This document shows, one piece after another, positions 1-8,389 of a stretch of DNA of 64,000 nt; the stretch's first letter is position 1, and each line of letters opens with the position of its first letter. The notes under the pieces are model-generated. The model saw only the letters and a list, made by a program, of their open reading frames with translations. It ran no database searches and was not told the origin of the DNA. The DNA is from Tabrizicola piscis. Its GTDB lineage: Bacteria > Pseudomonadota > Alphaproteobacteria > Rhodobacterales > Rhodobacteraceae. Where the stretch lies: assembly GCF_003940805.1 (NCBI RefSeq), contig NZ_CP034328.1, positions 2,604,001 through 2,668,000 on the forward strand, read 5' to 3'. The position numbers and the translations under genes were made by a program.

Positions 1-1783
1 CATTCCCCGCGCCACCCCGGAACGTCGCGCTGCCGTATTTCGGGCCAAGCATGATGTCGCCCCGGTCTGACCCGGTGACATCCACCTCCACCCGCTCCGA
101 CGTCTCGAAATGGATCGGGCTGTCGGGGTGCGCGACGATCTTCAGGGTCTTGCGCACCTCGCCGCCACCGGTTTCGTTCCGGGCCACCACCGTGGCGATG
201 CGGATGCGTTCCACATGCGGCGGGCAGTGCAGCACATAGTCATCCGGCCCGGCCATGTACCACAGAGTATCAAGGCCCCCGTCACGCTCCTCGCGGATCT
301 TCTCGGCATCCGCCCCATAGGCCCAATAGTCGGTATCGCCCCCGCCGCCTGCGAGGATGACGCTGCCATCCACCGCCATCATCGCATTGACCCCGCGCTC
401 GGGGTTCTCAAACCCCCGCAGGTCCAGCCCCAGCCCCAGCGCGCCCTGCACCAGTTCCGCCCGCAGGGATTCCAAAGGGGCGGAGTCCTTCAGGTTCGCC
501 GTCTCTCCGGGATCGGCGACAATGTCATAGACATGCTCCTCGCCGTTCGGATAGCGGAAGTAGCGCAGATGGGTCAGCCCCTCGGTCGATGGCCGCACCG
601 ACAGGGTGCCAAAGACCGATGTTACCGGCGACTGGCTGCGATCATAGCTCCCGAAGGACGCATCCACCAACGGCAGCAGGCTTTGTCCCTGCGTCCAGTC
701 CGGGCGCGGCGGCAGGCCCGCGATCTGCATCAAGGTCTTGGGCACATTGCCCAGCGATACCGGAAGATCCACCTCGCGCCCCGCCATCCTCTTGTGCCAG
801 ATCGCCAAGGGCACATGGGCGGCGCTGTCCCACTGGCTCATCTTGTGGAAACTGTCGTGGTTGCCAAGGTTGAAGCCGTTGTCCGACAGGAACACCACTG
901 TCGTATTGTCCCCCAGCGGGGATGCCTCCAGCGCCTGCATGAAGCGGCCAATCTCATGGTCCACATGGCTGATCGCCGCGAAATAGGCGCGGACGACCTG
1001 CCGCCACGCCTCATCGCTGGACCGTTCGGGCGTCCAGTGGCCATTGGCGATATAGGCCGCCTCATAGACCGCAAAGCCCGGCTGCGGGCCGAACTGGTCT
1101 TCGGGCGAGGCGATGCTGGGCCAGCGGATCTCGGCAGGGTCATACAGCTGGTAGAACCGGTCCGGGCAATCCAGGTTGTAATGCGGGTGCTTGAAGCCCA
1201 GCTGGATCAACTGCCGCCGCGCAGGGTCAGCCCGGTCCAGATAGCGGATGGCATTCTCCGCCACCCAGAAGTCATAGAACCGGTCGTCCTGTTCGCCCTT
1301 GTCATTCGGGTGGTTGGTGCCTTGGATGCCCGGCCCGCCGTCCAGATAGACCTTCACGCAGGTCCGGTCGCCCGAATCCTGCACCAGCGGGTTTTCGTGG
1401 AACAAGAGCCGCCGGTAATCCTCGCGCATCGGGCGATAGTTCGCGTCCACCTTGCCCGTGGTGAAGGTGTGAAACCCCGCCCGCCGCAGGTCATAGGCCC
1501 AAGCCTTTTCCGGCGCCAGCACATCGCTCCAGAACCGGTTCAGGTCCACCAACCCGCTGCGGAAGGGCGACAGCCCGGTCGCCAGCTCCGCCCGGCACGG
1601 CGCGCAAAGCGGCACCGTGGCATAGGCATTGCTGAACCGCACCGCCCCCGCCATCAGCCTGTCCAGGTTCGGCGTCTGGATGCGCAAACCGAACGTGTCA
1701 CGCCAGGTGTAGACGTCGATCATGTCGTCCACCCAGATCACGCAGAGGTGCCCGTCGCGGATGGCATCGGCAGTGAACGCCAT
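1..1783 (-). CDS. Type I sulfatase, C-terminus cut by window edge
   Basis: Hydrolyses sulfate (or related) esters, probably on a glycan or small molecule. The frame opens with ATG at 1783 and stays open to the window edge (about 594 codons). Near the N-terminus it has the metal-binding stretch VDD and the sulfatase signature CAPCR at about residues 60-64. Its first Cys is the one converted to formylglycine in this family. Further in, SDNGFNLGNHD and a KMSQW stretch fit the conserved metal and substrate half of the alkaline phosphatase/sulfatase fold. No signal peptide is seen, so it is probably cytoplasmic. It lies 3 bp after the stop of the upstream gene on the same strand, which suggests an operon with the next two genes. 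The substrate cannot be told from sequence. Confidence 0.85.
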   Translation of the reverse strand, partial: MAFTADAIRDGHLCVIWVDDMIDVYTWRDTFGLRIQTPNLDRLMAGAVRFSNAYATVPLCAPCRAELATGLSPFRSGLVDLNRFWSDVLAPEKAWAYDLRRAGFHTFTTGKVDANYRPMREDYRRLLFHENPLVQDSGDRTCVKVYLDGGPGIQGTNHPNDKGEQDDRFYDFWVAENAIRYLDRADPARRQLIQLGFKHPHYNLDCPDRFYQLYDPAEIRWPSIASPEDQFGPQPGFAVYEAAYIANGHWTPERSSDEAWRQVVRAYFAAISHVDHEIGRFMQALEASPLGDNTTVVFLSDNGFNLGNHDSFHKMSQWDSAAHVPLAIWHKRMAGREVDLPVSLGNVPKTLMQIAGLPPRPDWTQGQSLLPLVDASFGSYDRSQSPVTSVFGTLSVRPSTEGLTHLRYFRYPNGEEHVYDIVADPGETANLKDSAPLESLRAELVQGALGLGLDLRGFENPERGVNAMMAVDGSVILAGGGGDTDYWAYGADAEKIREERDGGLDTLWYMAGPDDYVLHCPPHVERIRIATVVARNETGGGEVRKTLKIVAHPDSPIHFETSERVEVDVTGSDRGDIMLGPKYGSATFRGGAGN

Positions 1784-1786
1784 GCC

Positions 1787-2560
1787 TCAGCGTCTCCACA
1801 GGTAGTAGCGCGCCAGCTTCAGGCGCTGGGCCGCATCCGCCGCGGTCTGCGGCAGCAGAAGCGACATGCCCGGCCACAGCAGCACATCCTCGATCACCGC
1901 CTCACCCAGCGTCTTTTGCAAACCCGACCGGTGACTGCGCGCGCCGACAAACAGCGACGCGGGGTTCGGCAAGGCAGGCGGAAGCCCTTCGCCCCGATGC
2001 ACTGGCCCGCCACTGTCCTGCAAGGCCACCCGACCCCGGTCCACCGAGACGAGGACACAGCGCAGCCCCGCCACACCCGGGGTCTTCAACGCCGAAAGCG
2101 CCAGGCCGTCGCTCGTGTCCTTGACCAGAAAGCTGTCGCCATAGTCGGCGAGGAACAGATAGGGCGCGCTGCCGCCGTCGCCGTCGCCGTTGATCGTCAG
2201 CAAGGTCCGCGCCTCGGCCCCGGGATCGACGCGGTACAGCACCGCCATGCTGAACCGACTGGCGTCGGTCAGCGCCTGCGGCAGGACCAGCCCGCAATGC
2301 ACGCCCAGCCGCAACTGCAACCCACTGCCCGTCTCGGTCGTGGCAAGCCGCCCATGCCCTTCGTTGGGCTTTGTCGGCAGCGCCTCGGAGGCCCCTTCAA
2401 CCGTCTGCCAGCCCAGCACCACCCCGCCCGCATCACAGCGGAAGTGCCGCGCCTCGCCGTGCAGCCAATGGCCCCCCGCCGCGGCAACCGCCGCCGCAAG
2501 GTCAGCCGTGCAGCCGTCCAGTAGCGCGGCCTCGGGCAGATCGTCCTCCACCCGGATCAT
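1787..2560 (-). CDS. Hypothetical protein, 257 aa, between two operon neighbours
   Basis: I do not recognise this family. The 257-residue product has no signal peptide or membrane segment. The middle (roughly residues 80-215) has alternating hydrophobic strands and a glycine-rich stretch (TINGDGDGGSAPYLFLAD), which could be a beta-sandwich of the LamG/concanavalin type, but this is only an impression. Start ATG 2560 overlaps the stop of the upstream gene (which ends at 2557), and its own stop lies just before the sulfatase start. The three genes are therefore probably co-translated, and a role in glycan binding or processing with the sulfatase is possible. Confidence 0.6.
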   Translation of the reverse strand: MIRVEDDLPEAALLDGCTADLAAAVAAAGGHWLHGEARHFRCDAGGVVLGWQTVEGASEALPTKPNEGHGRLATTETGSGLQLRLGVHCGLVLPQALTDASRFSMAVLYRVDPGAEARTLLTINGDGDGGSAPYLFLADYGDSFLVKDTSDGLALSALKTPGVAGLRCVLVSVDRGRVALQDSGGPVHRGEGLPPALPNPASLFVGARSHRSGLQKTLGEAVIEDVLLWPGMSLLLPQTAADAAQRLKLARYYLWRR

Positions 2561-4092
2561 GCCGCGCCGCCTTCCCGAATGGCCAACCGGCAGGGCAGGG
2601 CCCAGCGGTGCAGCACCCGCCCATCCGCCGCCGTCAGTTCCCAGCCGTCGCGGATTGCCACCTGCCCGGGGCCATCCGGGGCAACACCGTAACCGTAGCG
2701 CAGGAAGGCATCGCCATCGGGCCGCTTGTCCAGCGTGATCAGCACCGCCTGGGCATCGCCCGGGTCCACTGCCACCGACAGGATCTTCGCCCCCGCCCGG
2801 TCCCCGTCCAGCGCAAAGCCCACGGGACGGTCACCGCCCACACTGTCACCCGGCGCAAGCACCAGATCGCCCAGCGCCCGCAAGATCAGCCGCAGCACCA
2901 CCGAGCCCTTTGGACCAGCCTCAAGCTCGGCCAGATGGATGACCGGGCAGCGCCAGCCATCCATCAGCGGTTCAGGCTTCAAACTCTGCGCCCCCGCTGC
3001 ACTTGCCGCCGCCGCCGACATCGCCGCCATCTGCCGCCGCGCTTCGGGCGTCGGGCGGTCATAGTCGTCATGCGCGAACATGGTGCTTGGGGCACTGATC
3101 ACCAGCCGATGCGCGCCGCAATTCCAGGCCAGTTCCCACTGCGCCTCGATCACCCGGTCGGGGGTCAGCCCCGGCCGCCCCGCCTCGAACCGTGCCAGAA
3201 ACACCGGGCGGTCAAAGCCCAGCTTGGCCAGCCCCGCCTCGATCCGGTCCATCAGCGCCAGCATCCCGTCGCGGTAGTCGGTGGCAGACCCCTCCACCGC
3301 CTCCAGCGCGAAATCCAGCGTCACCGCGAAGATCCGCGCCGGTTTGCCCAACCGTGCCGCCGCCAGCTTCAGGTTCGCCGCCGCGCGCAACAGGTTGTCG
3401 ACCGCCACCCCCTCGGCCAGCGCCGCCGCGGAAGCTGAACTATCAGTCTCCACCCGCGTCACGAACAGCGGCAGACCGGCGTGCTTGTCCAGCTGCCAGT
3501 CCAGACAGACCTCGGCCATCAGCGCCTCATGCGTCATCTCGCGCAGCTGGGCCAGAAGGTCCGTCACCGCCGCCCGCTCCACCCCCGCATGGCCCACCGC
3601 GCCGATGTCGTCGGCAGGGGCAAGGATGTGGAACGGATAGGCCGCCCCTTCCGGGTTCGCCAACGCCGCCCGTGGCCCGCCGATCCCCAGAATGCCCACC
3701 ACCGCACCCGGGGCATCCGCCACCACATCCCCCCCGGCCCGGCTTAGGCGAAAGTCGCGCGGCCCCTGACGCCCGGGAAGACGGCCCGAAAACCGCAGCC
3801 AGTCCCCCTCGGCCCGGATGTTCCAGACATCGCGCCCCTCAAGCATCGCCTCAAGATCCGCCACATCGCGCGGATCGCTGCCCGCAGCCGGGGCCGAACC
3901 TTCGGCCTGAAGCCGCCCCCCCAACCGCCCCCCCAACCTCAAAGCGATGTCGTCGATCACCTTGTCAGACAGCCGCAGCACAAGGCCCGTCGGGTCATAG
4001 CCGATCACATCGCCGTTGCGCGCGCGCACCAGCACGCCATGGCCCGCCCGCACCACGCGGTTTGTCGGGCCGTTATCTGTCTTGTCGGTCAC
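2557..4092 (-). CDS. Hypothetical protein, about 511 aa, first gene of sulfatase operon
   Basis: The product is a large soluble protein I cannot assign. The GTG at 4092 is chosen as start because the frame upstream runs into an AT-rich stretch (4140-4200) that looks like a divergent promoter. A TTG at 4164 would add 24 residues. The second half contains conserved-looking stretches such as SAPSTMFAHDDYDRPTPEA, with histidine and aspartate clusters reminiscent of SGNH-type esterases but no convincing GDS motif. Its end overlaps the next gene by 4 bp. Context suggests a carbohydrate-related role shared with the sulfatase. The function is otherwise unknown. Confidence 0.55.
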   Translation of the reverse strand: MTDKTDNGPTNRVVRAGHGVLVRARNGDVIGYDPTGLVLRLSDKVIDDIALRLGGRLGGRLQAEGSAPAAGSDPRDVADLEAMLEGRDVWNIRAEGDWLRFSGRLPGRQGPRDFRLSRAGGDVVADAPGAVVGILGIGGPRAALANPEGAAYPFHILAPADDIGAVGHAGVERAAVTDLLAQLREMTHEALMAEVCLDWQLDKHAGLPLFVTRVETDSSASAAALAEGVAVDNLLRAAANLKLAAARLGKPARIFAVTLDFALEAVEGSATDYRDGMLALMDRIEAGLAKLGFDRPVFLARFEAGRPGLTPDRVIEAQWELAWNCGAHRLVISAPSTMFAHDDYDRPTPEARRQMAAMSAAAASAAGAQSLKPEPLMDGWRCPVIHLAELEAGPKGSVVLRLILRALGDLVLAPGDSVGGDRPVGFALDGDRAGAKILSVAVDPGDAQAVLITLDKRPDGDAFLRYGYGVAPDGPGQVAIRDGWELTAADGRVLHRWALPCRLAIREGGAA

Positions 4093-4224
4093 ACGGTTTC
4101 TTTCGGTTCCCGCAACGCCGGCGAAAGGTTGCAGCCTTCCCCCAAGGCGCCGGATTGCAAACAAATCGAAAATACCCTAACCCACGGACAGGTTACGTTC
4201 CAGTAGGTCGAAGGCCACGCCAGC

Positions 4225-5124
4225 TTGACCGACACAGCCGACACACCGCCCCTGCCACCGATCGTGCCGGATGCCTCGTCCGCCGGTCCCGCTGCGGCGT
4301 TCCGCATCGTCGCGCCCAAGGCGGCACTTTGGTTTCAGCCCGGCTCGCGGCAACTGGTCGTCAGCTTCGACAACCTTGCCACCGTGGATGACCCCTATCC
4401 CCGGCCGCCCTGGCTGCTGGCCCGGCTGATGGCCGAAGGCTATGCCGTGCTCGGGGTGCAGACCTACGCCAAGGACTGGTACCGCAACCCCGACGCGGCC
4501 CCCATGGTCCAAAGCCTTGCCGCCTCGGGGTTCTTCCGGCATTTCGACCGCGTGGTGTTCATCGGTGCCTCGATGGGGGCCTTTGCCGCGATCAACCTTG
4601 CCACTCTGGTGCCGGGGGCGGCGGTCATCGCCTTTTCGCCCCAGTCCACGATGTCCAGCACCATCGCCCCCTTCGAACGCCGCTTCGGCTGGGCCGTCCG
4701 CAAAAGCGACTGGACGACGCCCGCCTTCCTTGACGCCCGCGACGCCCTTCCACAGGTGGCGCAGATCGTCCTTCTCTACGATGGCCGCGTGTCCGAGGAT
4801 CTGGGCCACGCCCGCCGCCTGACCGCGCCGAACGTGCAGCTTGTGCGGATCGACCACAGCACGCATGAAGCCATCCGCGTCGTCCTGAAATGCGCAGCAC
4901 TGCCGCCCTTGCTGGCAGAAGTCATGCAGACCGGCAAGGCTGGCCCGGCCTTCTGGCAGGCCATGCGCGCCCGGCGTACCGTGCGCAAATGGGCCCGTGC
5001 GCTGATGGAGGCTGTCGTCGCCGACGGCCACCCCGCCCGCATCCGCGCCACCGCAACGGCGCTGCTGCGGCAAGAGGATTACCTCTTTGCCCAGACCGCC
5101 CTGCGTGATCTGAGGACGCCCTAA
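4225..5124 (+). CDS. Alpha/beta-hydrolase-fold protein
   Basis: About 299 residues with the nucleophile elbow GASMG (FIGASMGAFAA, about residues 113-123), followed by a typical hydrophobic strand and a late histidine (RIDHSTHEA) that could complete a Ser-His-Asp triad. It is probably a small esterase, acyltransferase or lipase-like protein. The apparent start is a TTG at 4225, and no ATG occurs before the core fold, so the exact start is uncertain. It is divergent from the sulfatase operon. Its TAA stop overlaps the TAG stop of the convergent glycosyltransferase gene by two bases. The glycosyltransferase neighbours suggest a role in decorating surface polysaccharide, which is inference. Confidence 0.65.
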   Translation: MTDTADTPPLPPIVPDASSAGPAAAFRIVAPKAALWFQPGSRQLVVSFDNLATVDDPYPRPPWLLARLMAEGYAVLGVQTYAKDWYRNPDAAPMVQSLAASGFFRHFDRVVFIGASMGAFAAINLATLVPGAAVIAFSPQSTMSSTIAPFERRFGWAVRKSDWTTPAFLDARDALPQVAQIVLLYDGRVSEDLGHARRLTAPNVQLVRIDHSTHEAIRVVLKCAALPPLLAEVMQTGKAGPAFWQAMRARRTVRKWARALMEAVVADGHPARIRATATALLRQEDYLFAQTALRDLRTP

Positions 5125-6905
5125 CCCCGCCGGACGAACACCACCGACCCGCCCTCGGCCGCCGCCTGGTCCTCGTGAAACCCAGCCGCCGCCAGTGGCT
5201 CGGCCCAGGCCTTGCGGCAGTCATCCCGTTCAACGCTCGAATCGAACGGCAGGATAATCCGCCGCACGCTTTCCAGCGGCGCCGTGGCCAGCACCTCGGG
5301 TGCGACCCCGGCCCGCGCGTTGACCCGCAGCGCATCGGGGCGGAAGTCGCGCAGATAGGCGGCCAGCCCAGCCCCGGCATCCTCGCCCAGCCGCAGCTTG
5401 CCGCCGACCGGCTTCAAGACAGCCGTGTCGGCAAACCCGTTGCGCCGAAAGATTTCGGTCGCGGCGGCCAGCATCCCGGGCGTCTCGTCCTGCAGCATCA
5501 CCACCAGCCCCGGAACCTCGCGCAGCGCCTTCATCGCACACAGCCCCACGCCGCCGCCAAGCTCCAGCAGCCGCTTGGCCCCGGCCAGATAGGCCCCGAT
5601 GTTGCGCGCATGCTTGCGGTCGAACTTGCCCGCCAGCACCGCCATCAGCGCCTCGGCGGCAAAAAGCTGCGGCTCGGCGGGCAGAAGCAGCTTCTGGTTC
5701 TCCACCCACTCGACGCCCGCCTTGGCCAGCGCCACCTTCGGCCCGGCATAGGCCCCCGGCGGCAGGGCCAGCGGCTGCGCCGCCCGCCTTTCCGCCGCCG
5801 CGTCGACGGTGCGGACTTCGACCTTGCTCATCATCTCGGCGATCTTGGCCGGGTCGCGCGCCTTGGGCGGCTTCGCTTCGACCTTGGTGATCGGCACCTT
5901 CCCCGCCTCGATCAGCCCGGCCCGCAGCTCGGCATAGGCAGGCGTGCCGCGCAATTCGGCCAGCCGCGCCTCGACCCGCGCCAGCGCCGCCTCATGCAAC
6001 CCGCGCAGCACCGGGTCCTCCAGCAGCGCAGCCATGATCTCGGCCCGCCGGGGCGCATGGCGCAGGATGCGGGTATCCGACACTTCATTGCGGTCCTGCA
6101 GCGCCCAGTAATCGGCGTTGTACTTGTCGGCCTTGTTGTTGACGTTCCCCCGCAGCCGCCGGATCGCGTAGCTGTCGATCGACTTGACCGCATAGTGGTT
6201 CAACTGCGCCCAGTCGAAGCCCACTGTCCGCCGGATCGACCGCCATCCCCGGAACTTGAAGTAATCCTCCATCTTCTGGCCCGACCCGTTCAGCCACAGC
6301 ACCGTGTCGGGAAACCCGTCCTTCAGGTGCTTGTTCTTGATCGACGGGCGGTGGATGCCCAGCTTCCAATACTCCGGATCGAACTTGAACAGCGTCTTCA
6401 CCCCCCAGCCCATGTGCCACAAGGGCGGGGCCGCGCGGGTGTACTGTTCGGTCACCGGGGCAGGGGACCAGTCCACCACCCCGCCAGACCCGAAGATGCG
6501 CCAGGTCACGACAATGCCGTTTGCCCCTGCCGCCACCGCGTCGTCCAGCATCCCGTCCAGCTGGCCCGAGCGGTGGTTGATCGACAGAAACTCATCCGCG
6601 TCAAACACCATCAGCCAGTCCGCCGCCGCGACCAGCGGCTCCACCTGCGCATGGCTCAGGGCCGAGGGCTGGGGCTTGCCCCCCGGCTTGATGACGTTGG
6701 GGCGGTGATATCCCAGCCCCAAAGCCTCCAGCCGCTGGAGCATCTCCACCGTGCCATCGGCGCAGTCGTTGGTATAAACCAGAATGTCGGTGAACCCGAC
6801 CGCCAGATGATGCGCGAACCATTCCAGCAGGAAGGGTGCCTCATCCTTCATCATCGACACCGCCATCACCGTGCCATGGCGGCTGATCGGTTTCTGCAGG
6901 GTCAC
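5121..6905 (-). CDS. Glycosyltransferase (GT2_4 type) with C-terminal methyltransferase-like domain
   Basis: About 594 residues. The N-terminal part matches the Glyco_tranf_2_4 pattern: MMKDEAPFLLEWFAHH, then YTNDCADGT, then a DXD-type sugar-nucleotide/metal site VFDADEF at about residue 100. The C-terminal third carries a glycine-rich AdoMet-binding-like motif (LELGGGVGLCAMKA, about residue 445) and a PDALRVNARAG stretch resembling FkbM-type methyltransferases. This is therefore a two-domain protein. The start is set at GTG 6905 (an adjacent GTG at 6908 is equally possible), 13 bp after the stop of the upstream glycosyltransferase gene, so the two are probably one operon. It probably acts in the cytoplasm on surface glycan precursors. 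Confidence 0.75.
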   Translation of the reverse strand: MTLQKPISRHGTVMAVSMMKDEAPFLLEWFAHHLAVGFTDILVYTNDCADGTVEMLQRLEALGLGYHRPNVIKPGGKPQPSALSHAQVEPLVAAADWLMVFDADEFLSINHRSGQLDGMLDDAVAAGANGIVVTWRIFGSGGVVDWSPAPVTEQYTRAAPPLWHMGWGVKTLFKFDPEYWKLGIHRPSIKNKHLKDGFPDTVLWLNGSGQKMEDYFKFRGWRSIRRTVGFDWAQLNHYAVKSIDSYAIRRLRGNVNNKADKYNADYWALQDRNEVSDTRILRHAPRRAEIMAALLEDPVLRGLHEAALARVEARLAELRGTPAYAELRAGLIEAGKVPITKVEAKPPKARDPAKIAEMMSKVEVRTVDAAAERRAAQPLALPPGAYAGPKVALAKAGVEWVENQKLLLPAEPQLFAAEALMAVLAGKFDRKHARNIGAYLAGAKRLLELGGGVGLCAMKALREVPGLVVMLQDETPGMLAAATEIFRRNGFADTAVLKPVGGKLRLGEDAGAGLAAYLRDFRPDALRVNARAGVAPEVLATAPLESVRRIILPFDSSVERDDCRKAWAEPLAAAGFHEDQAAAEGGSVVFVRRG

Positions 6906-6918
6906 CACGGCGCCGCGG

Positions 6919-7737
6919 TCATTCTTCCAGCGCGGCGGCCGGGTCGATGCCAAGATCGGCGCACATCCGCGCGACGTAGGAATTGGCCAAGGGCGGGTTC
7001 CGGCGCCAATAGGGCTTGGTCCCGTTGGTATATAGATGGACTGACACGGTCGCGTCAGTGAAATGCCCCTCGACCCGGCCGTAGGGGTCAAAGAACACGT
7101 CGTTCAGCTGGAACGGCACCGGGTACAGCACATCCGGCGTCATCGCCTTGGCAATGTCCCCGGTCTGTTGCGCAAACCAGGTGAAGGCCTGCGGACCAAA
7201 GGCCGTGCGTTCGGTCTTGTAGATCGCGGCGGCGTGGGAAAGGTCGCCCTTTTCCGAAATCCGGTCCATCTGCTTGCGCTGCTTCTTGTTCCACCACGCC
7301 GGGTAGTCGGGCAGGTTGTCATAGTAGTCCAGCAACTGATCCATCAGCGCGCAGTCGGCTGGCAACCCCACCACCCCGCAATTCAGCGCGCCGCGCATCC
7401 CGTGGCCGGCAAAGACATAATCCCATTCGTCGGGGAAGGGCCGGTGGCAGAAGGCATCGCAGTCGATCCACAAGGCCCCGGTCTTCCGGATCATCTTGTA
7501 GCGGAACACGTTCGACAGGAACGAGGCCGACGTCGCCTCGACCAGGGCCATGTCCAGATCCATGATCTCTTTCGCCGGGCGGATCACCACACCCTCGGGG
7601 GCGTTCTTCACATCATCGGTGCAGTAAAGCGTCACCGGATGGCCATGCATCAGGTGCGATTTCAGGCACAGCTGGTTAAGATAATGCAGCTTGTCGCCGA
7701 TCCAGAGCGAGGCCACGGGACGACGGTCAGATTTCAT
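6919..7737 (-). CDS. DXD-motif glycosyltransferase (capsule/sugar transferase type)
   Basis: About 272 residues. The order of blocks fits sugar transferases of the Gly_transf_sug/Caps_synth type: LWIGDKLHYLNQLCLKSH at the N-terminus, then NVFRYKMIRKTGALWIDCD with a DXD metal/nucleotide-sugar site, then a conserved region with an acceptor-like YDNLPDYP. ATG 7737 is chosen, and an in-frame ATG at 7752 would add five residues. The long open frame further upstream runs through a repeat and riboswitch sequence and is not likely to be coding. It is the first gene of a two-gene operon with the fused glycosyltransferase downstream. The sugar and acceptor are unknown. Confidence 0.7.
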   Translation of the reverse strand: MKSDRRPVASLWIGDKLHYLNQLCLKSHLMHGHPVTLYCTDDVKNAPEGVVIRPAKEIMDLDMALVEATSASFLSNVFRYKMIRKTGALWIDCDAFCHRPFPDEWDYVFAGHGMRGALNCGVVGLPADCALMDQLLDYYDNLPDYPAWWNKKQRKQMDRISEKGDLSHAAAIYKTERTAFGPQAFTWFAQQTGDIAKAMTPDVLYPVPFQLNDVFFDPYGRVEGHFTDATVSVHLYTNGTKPYWRRNPPLANSYVARMCADLGIDPAAALEE

Positions 7738-7839
7738 GGCCAAGGGGTCCATCCGAAAGGGTTTTGCCCTTTCTGTCGTATCGGATCGTCCCCGGCGAAA
7801 CAACCGCCTTGCCAGACCTCGCAACCTGCGCCCCGGCCC

Positions 7840-7960
7840 CCAGTCGCAAAGATGAGCGCGTTCCGCGCCCACCTTTTGCCTCGCCTCTGGCGCGTTCCGC
7901 GCCAACCGGCTCGGGCGTTTCGCTCCGCGGGGGATATTTGAAGAAGAGAAAGGGCAGGGT
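7840..7960 (+). repeat. Interspersed intergenic repeat, copy 1
   Basis: This stretch shares a mosaic with three other places in the window: a block like CCTTTTGTCTCGCCTCT, then GCGC-rich inverted arms, then CAACCGGCTCGGGC, and a distal GGGGATATTTG followed by an A-rich AAGAGAAAG. Related copies are at 19570-19690 (reverse orientation), 25430-25545, and a partial one near 22265-22310. It lies in the 550-base gap between the glycosyltransferase operon and btuD. The rest of that gap is filled by the cobalamin riboswitch and a 33-codon reading frame. Confidence 0.7.
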
Positions 7961-8044
7961 CGCGCCAGACCCTTTGGCGGCGGCAGCGCACGACCCGTCG
8001 CTTTCCGCCTTGATCGCGCTTCGGTTCCGGCGCACAGATTGGGG

Positions 8045-8252
8045 CGATGGTTCCCGGCCAAACCACGCGCGGCCGGGTGAAAAGGGAATACGGTGTGGTG
8101 TAGGCAACAGCCGCCAATTCCGTGACTGCCCCCGCAACTGTAAGCGGTGAGCGACCCCCAAGCGCCACTGGTCTTGTCCGAGGTTTTCGGCAGGCCGGGA
8201 AGGCGGGGCAAGCCACGACCCGCGAGTCAGGAGACCTGCCATCGAAGCAATC
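8045..8252 (+). promoter_or_regulatory. Cobalamin (AdoCbl) riboswitch upstream of btuD-btuF-btuC-cobQ
   Basis: Elements appear in the expected order: GGTTCCCGG near 8049, GGGTGAAAAGGGAA near 8074, the core GCCCCCGCAACTGTAAGCGG near 8130-8150, GGCCGGGAAGGCGGG, and the B12 box GTCAGGAGACCTGCC around 8226. This is the established B12-element layout. It would repress the downstream corrinoid uptake genes when adenosylcobalamin is plentiful. The short frame and strong ribosome site directly after it suggest control of translation initiation, although a terminator mechanism is not excluded. Confidence 0.9.
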
Positions 8253-8287
8253 AGCCGCCGGGCGGGGTGCCCCGGAAGGAGTATTCG

Positions 8288-8389
8288 ATGGACGACAACC
8301 CACGGCGGCCCCGGGCCAGGCCGAACTGCAAGGTGGCAGAAGCCACCCGCCGCTTTGCGCCGACAGCGGTATTGGCGGTGCTGCCATGA
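8288..8389 (+). CDS. Possible 33-codon leader frame between riboswitch and btuD
   Basis: ATG 8288 follows a strong ribosome binding site (AAGGAG, 7 bases upstream). The frame encodes 33 residues rich in Pro and Arg (begins MDDNPRRPRARPNCK) and stops at TGA 8387-8389, which overlaps the btuD start in an ATGA junction. btuD itself has no comparable ribosome site. Translation of this frame could therefore carry ribosomes to btuD and make the riboswitch's target the leader start site. No similarity to a known peptide is recognised. It might be only a degenerate remnant. Confidence 0.4.
   Translation: MDDNPRRPRARPNCKVAEATRRFAPTAVLAVLP

Noticed and set aside
110..2524. Open frame of 804 codons on the plus strand
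   Set aside because: It is antisense to the sulfatase and the next gene, both of which show proper motifs or operon overlaps. The composition (very rich in Arg, Pro, Gln and His) is typical of a non-coding frame in high-GC DNA.
5175..7061. Open frame of 628 codons on the plus strand
   Set aside because: Antisense to the fused glycosyltransferase, which has clear DXD and AdoMet motifs. The product is Arg/Gln/His-rich with no domain.
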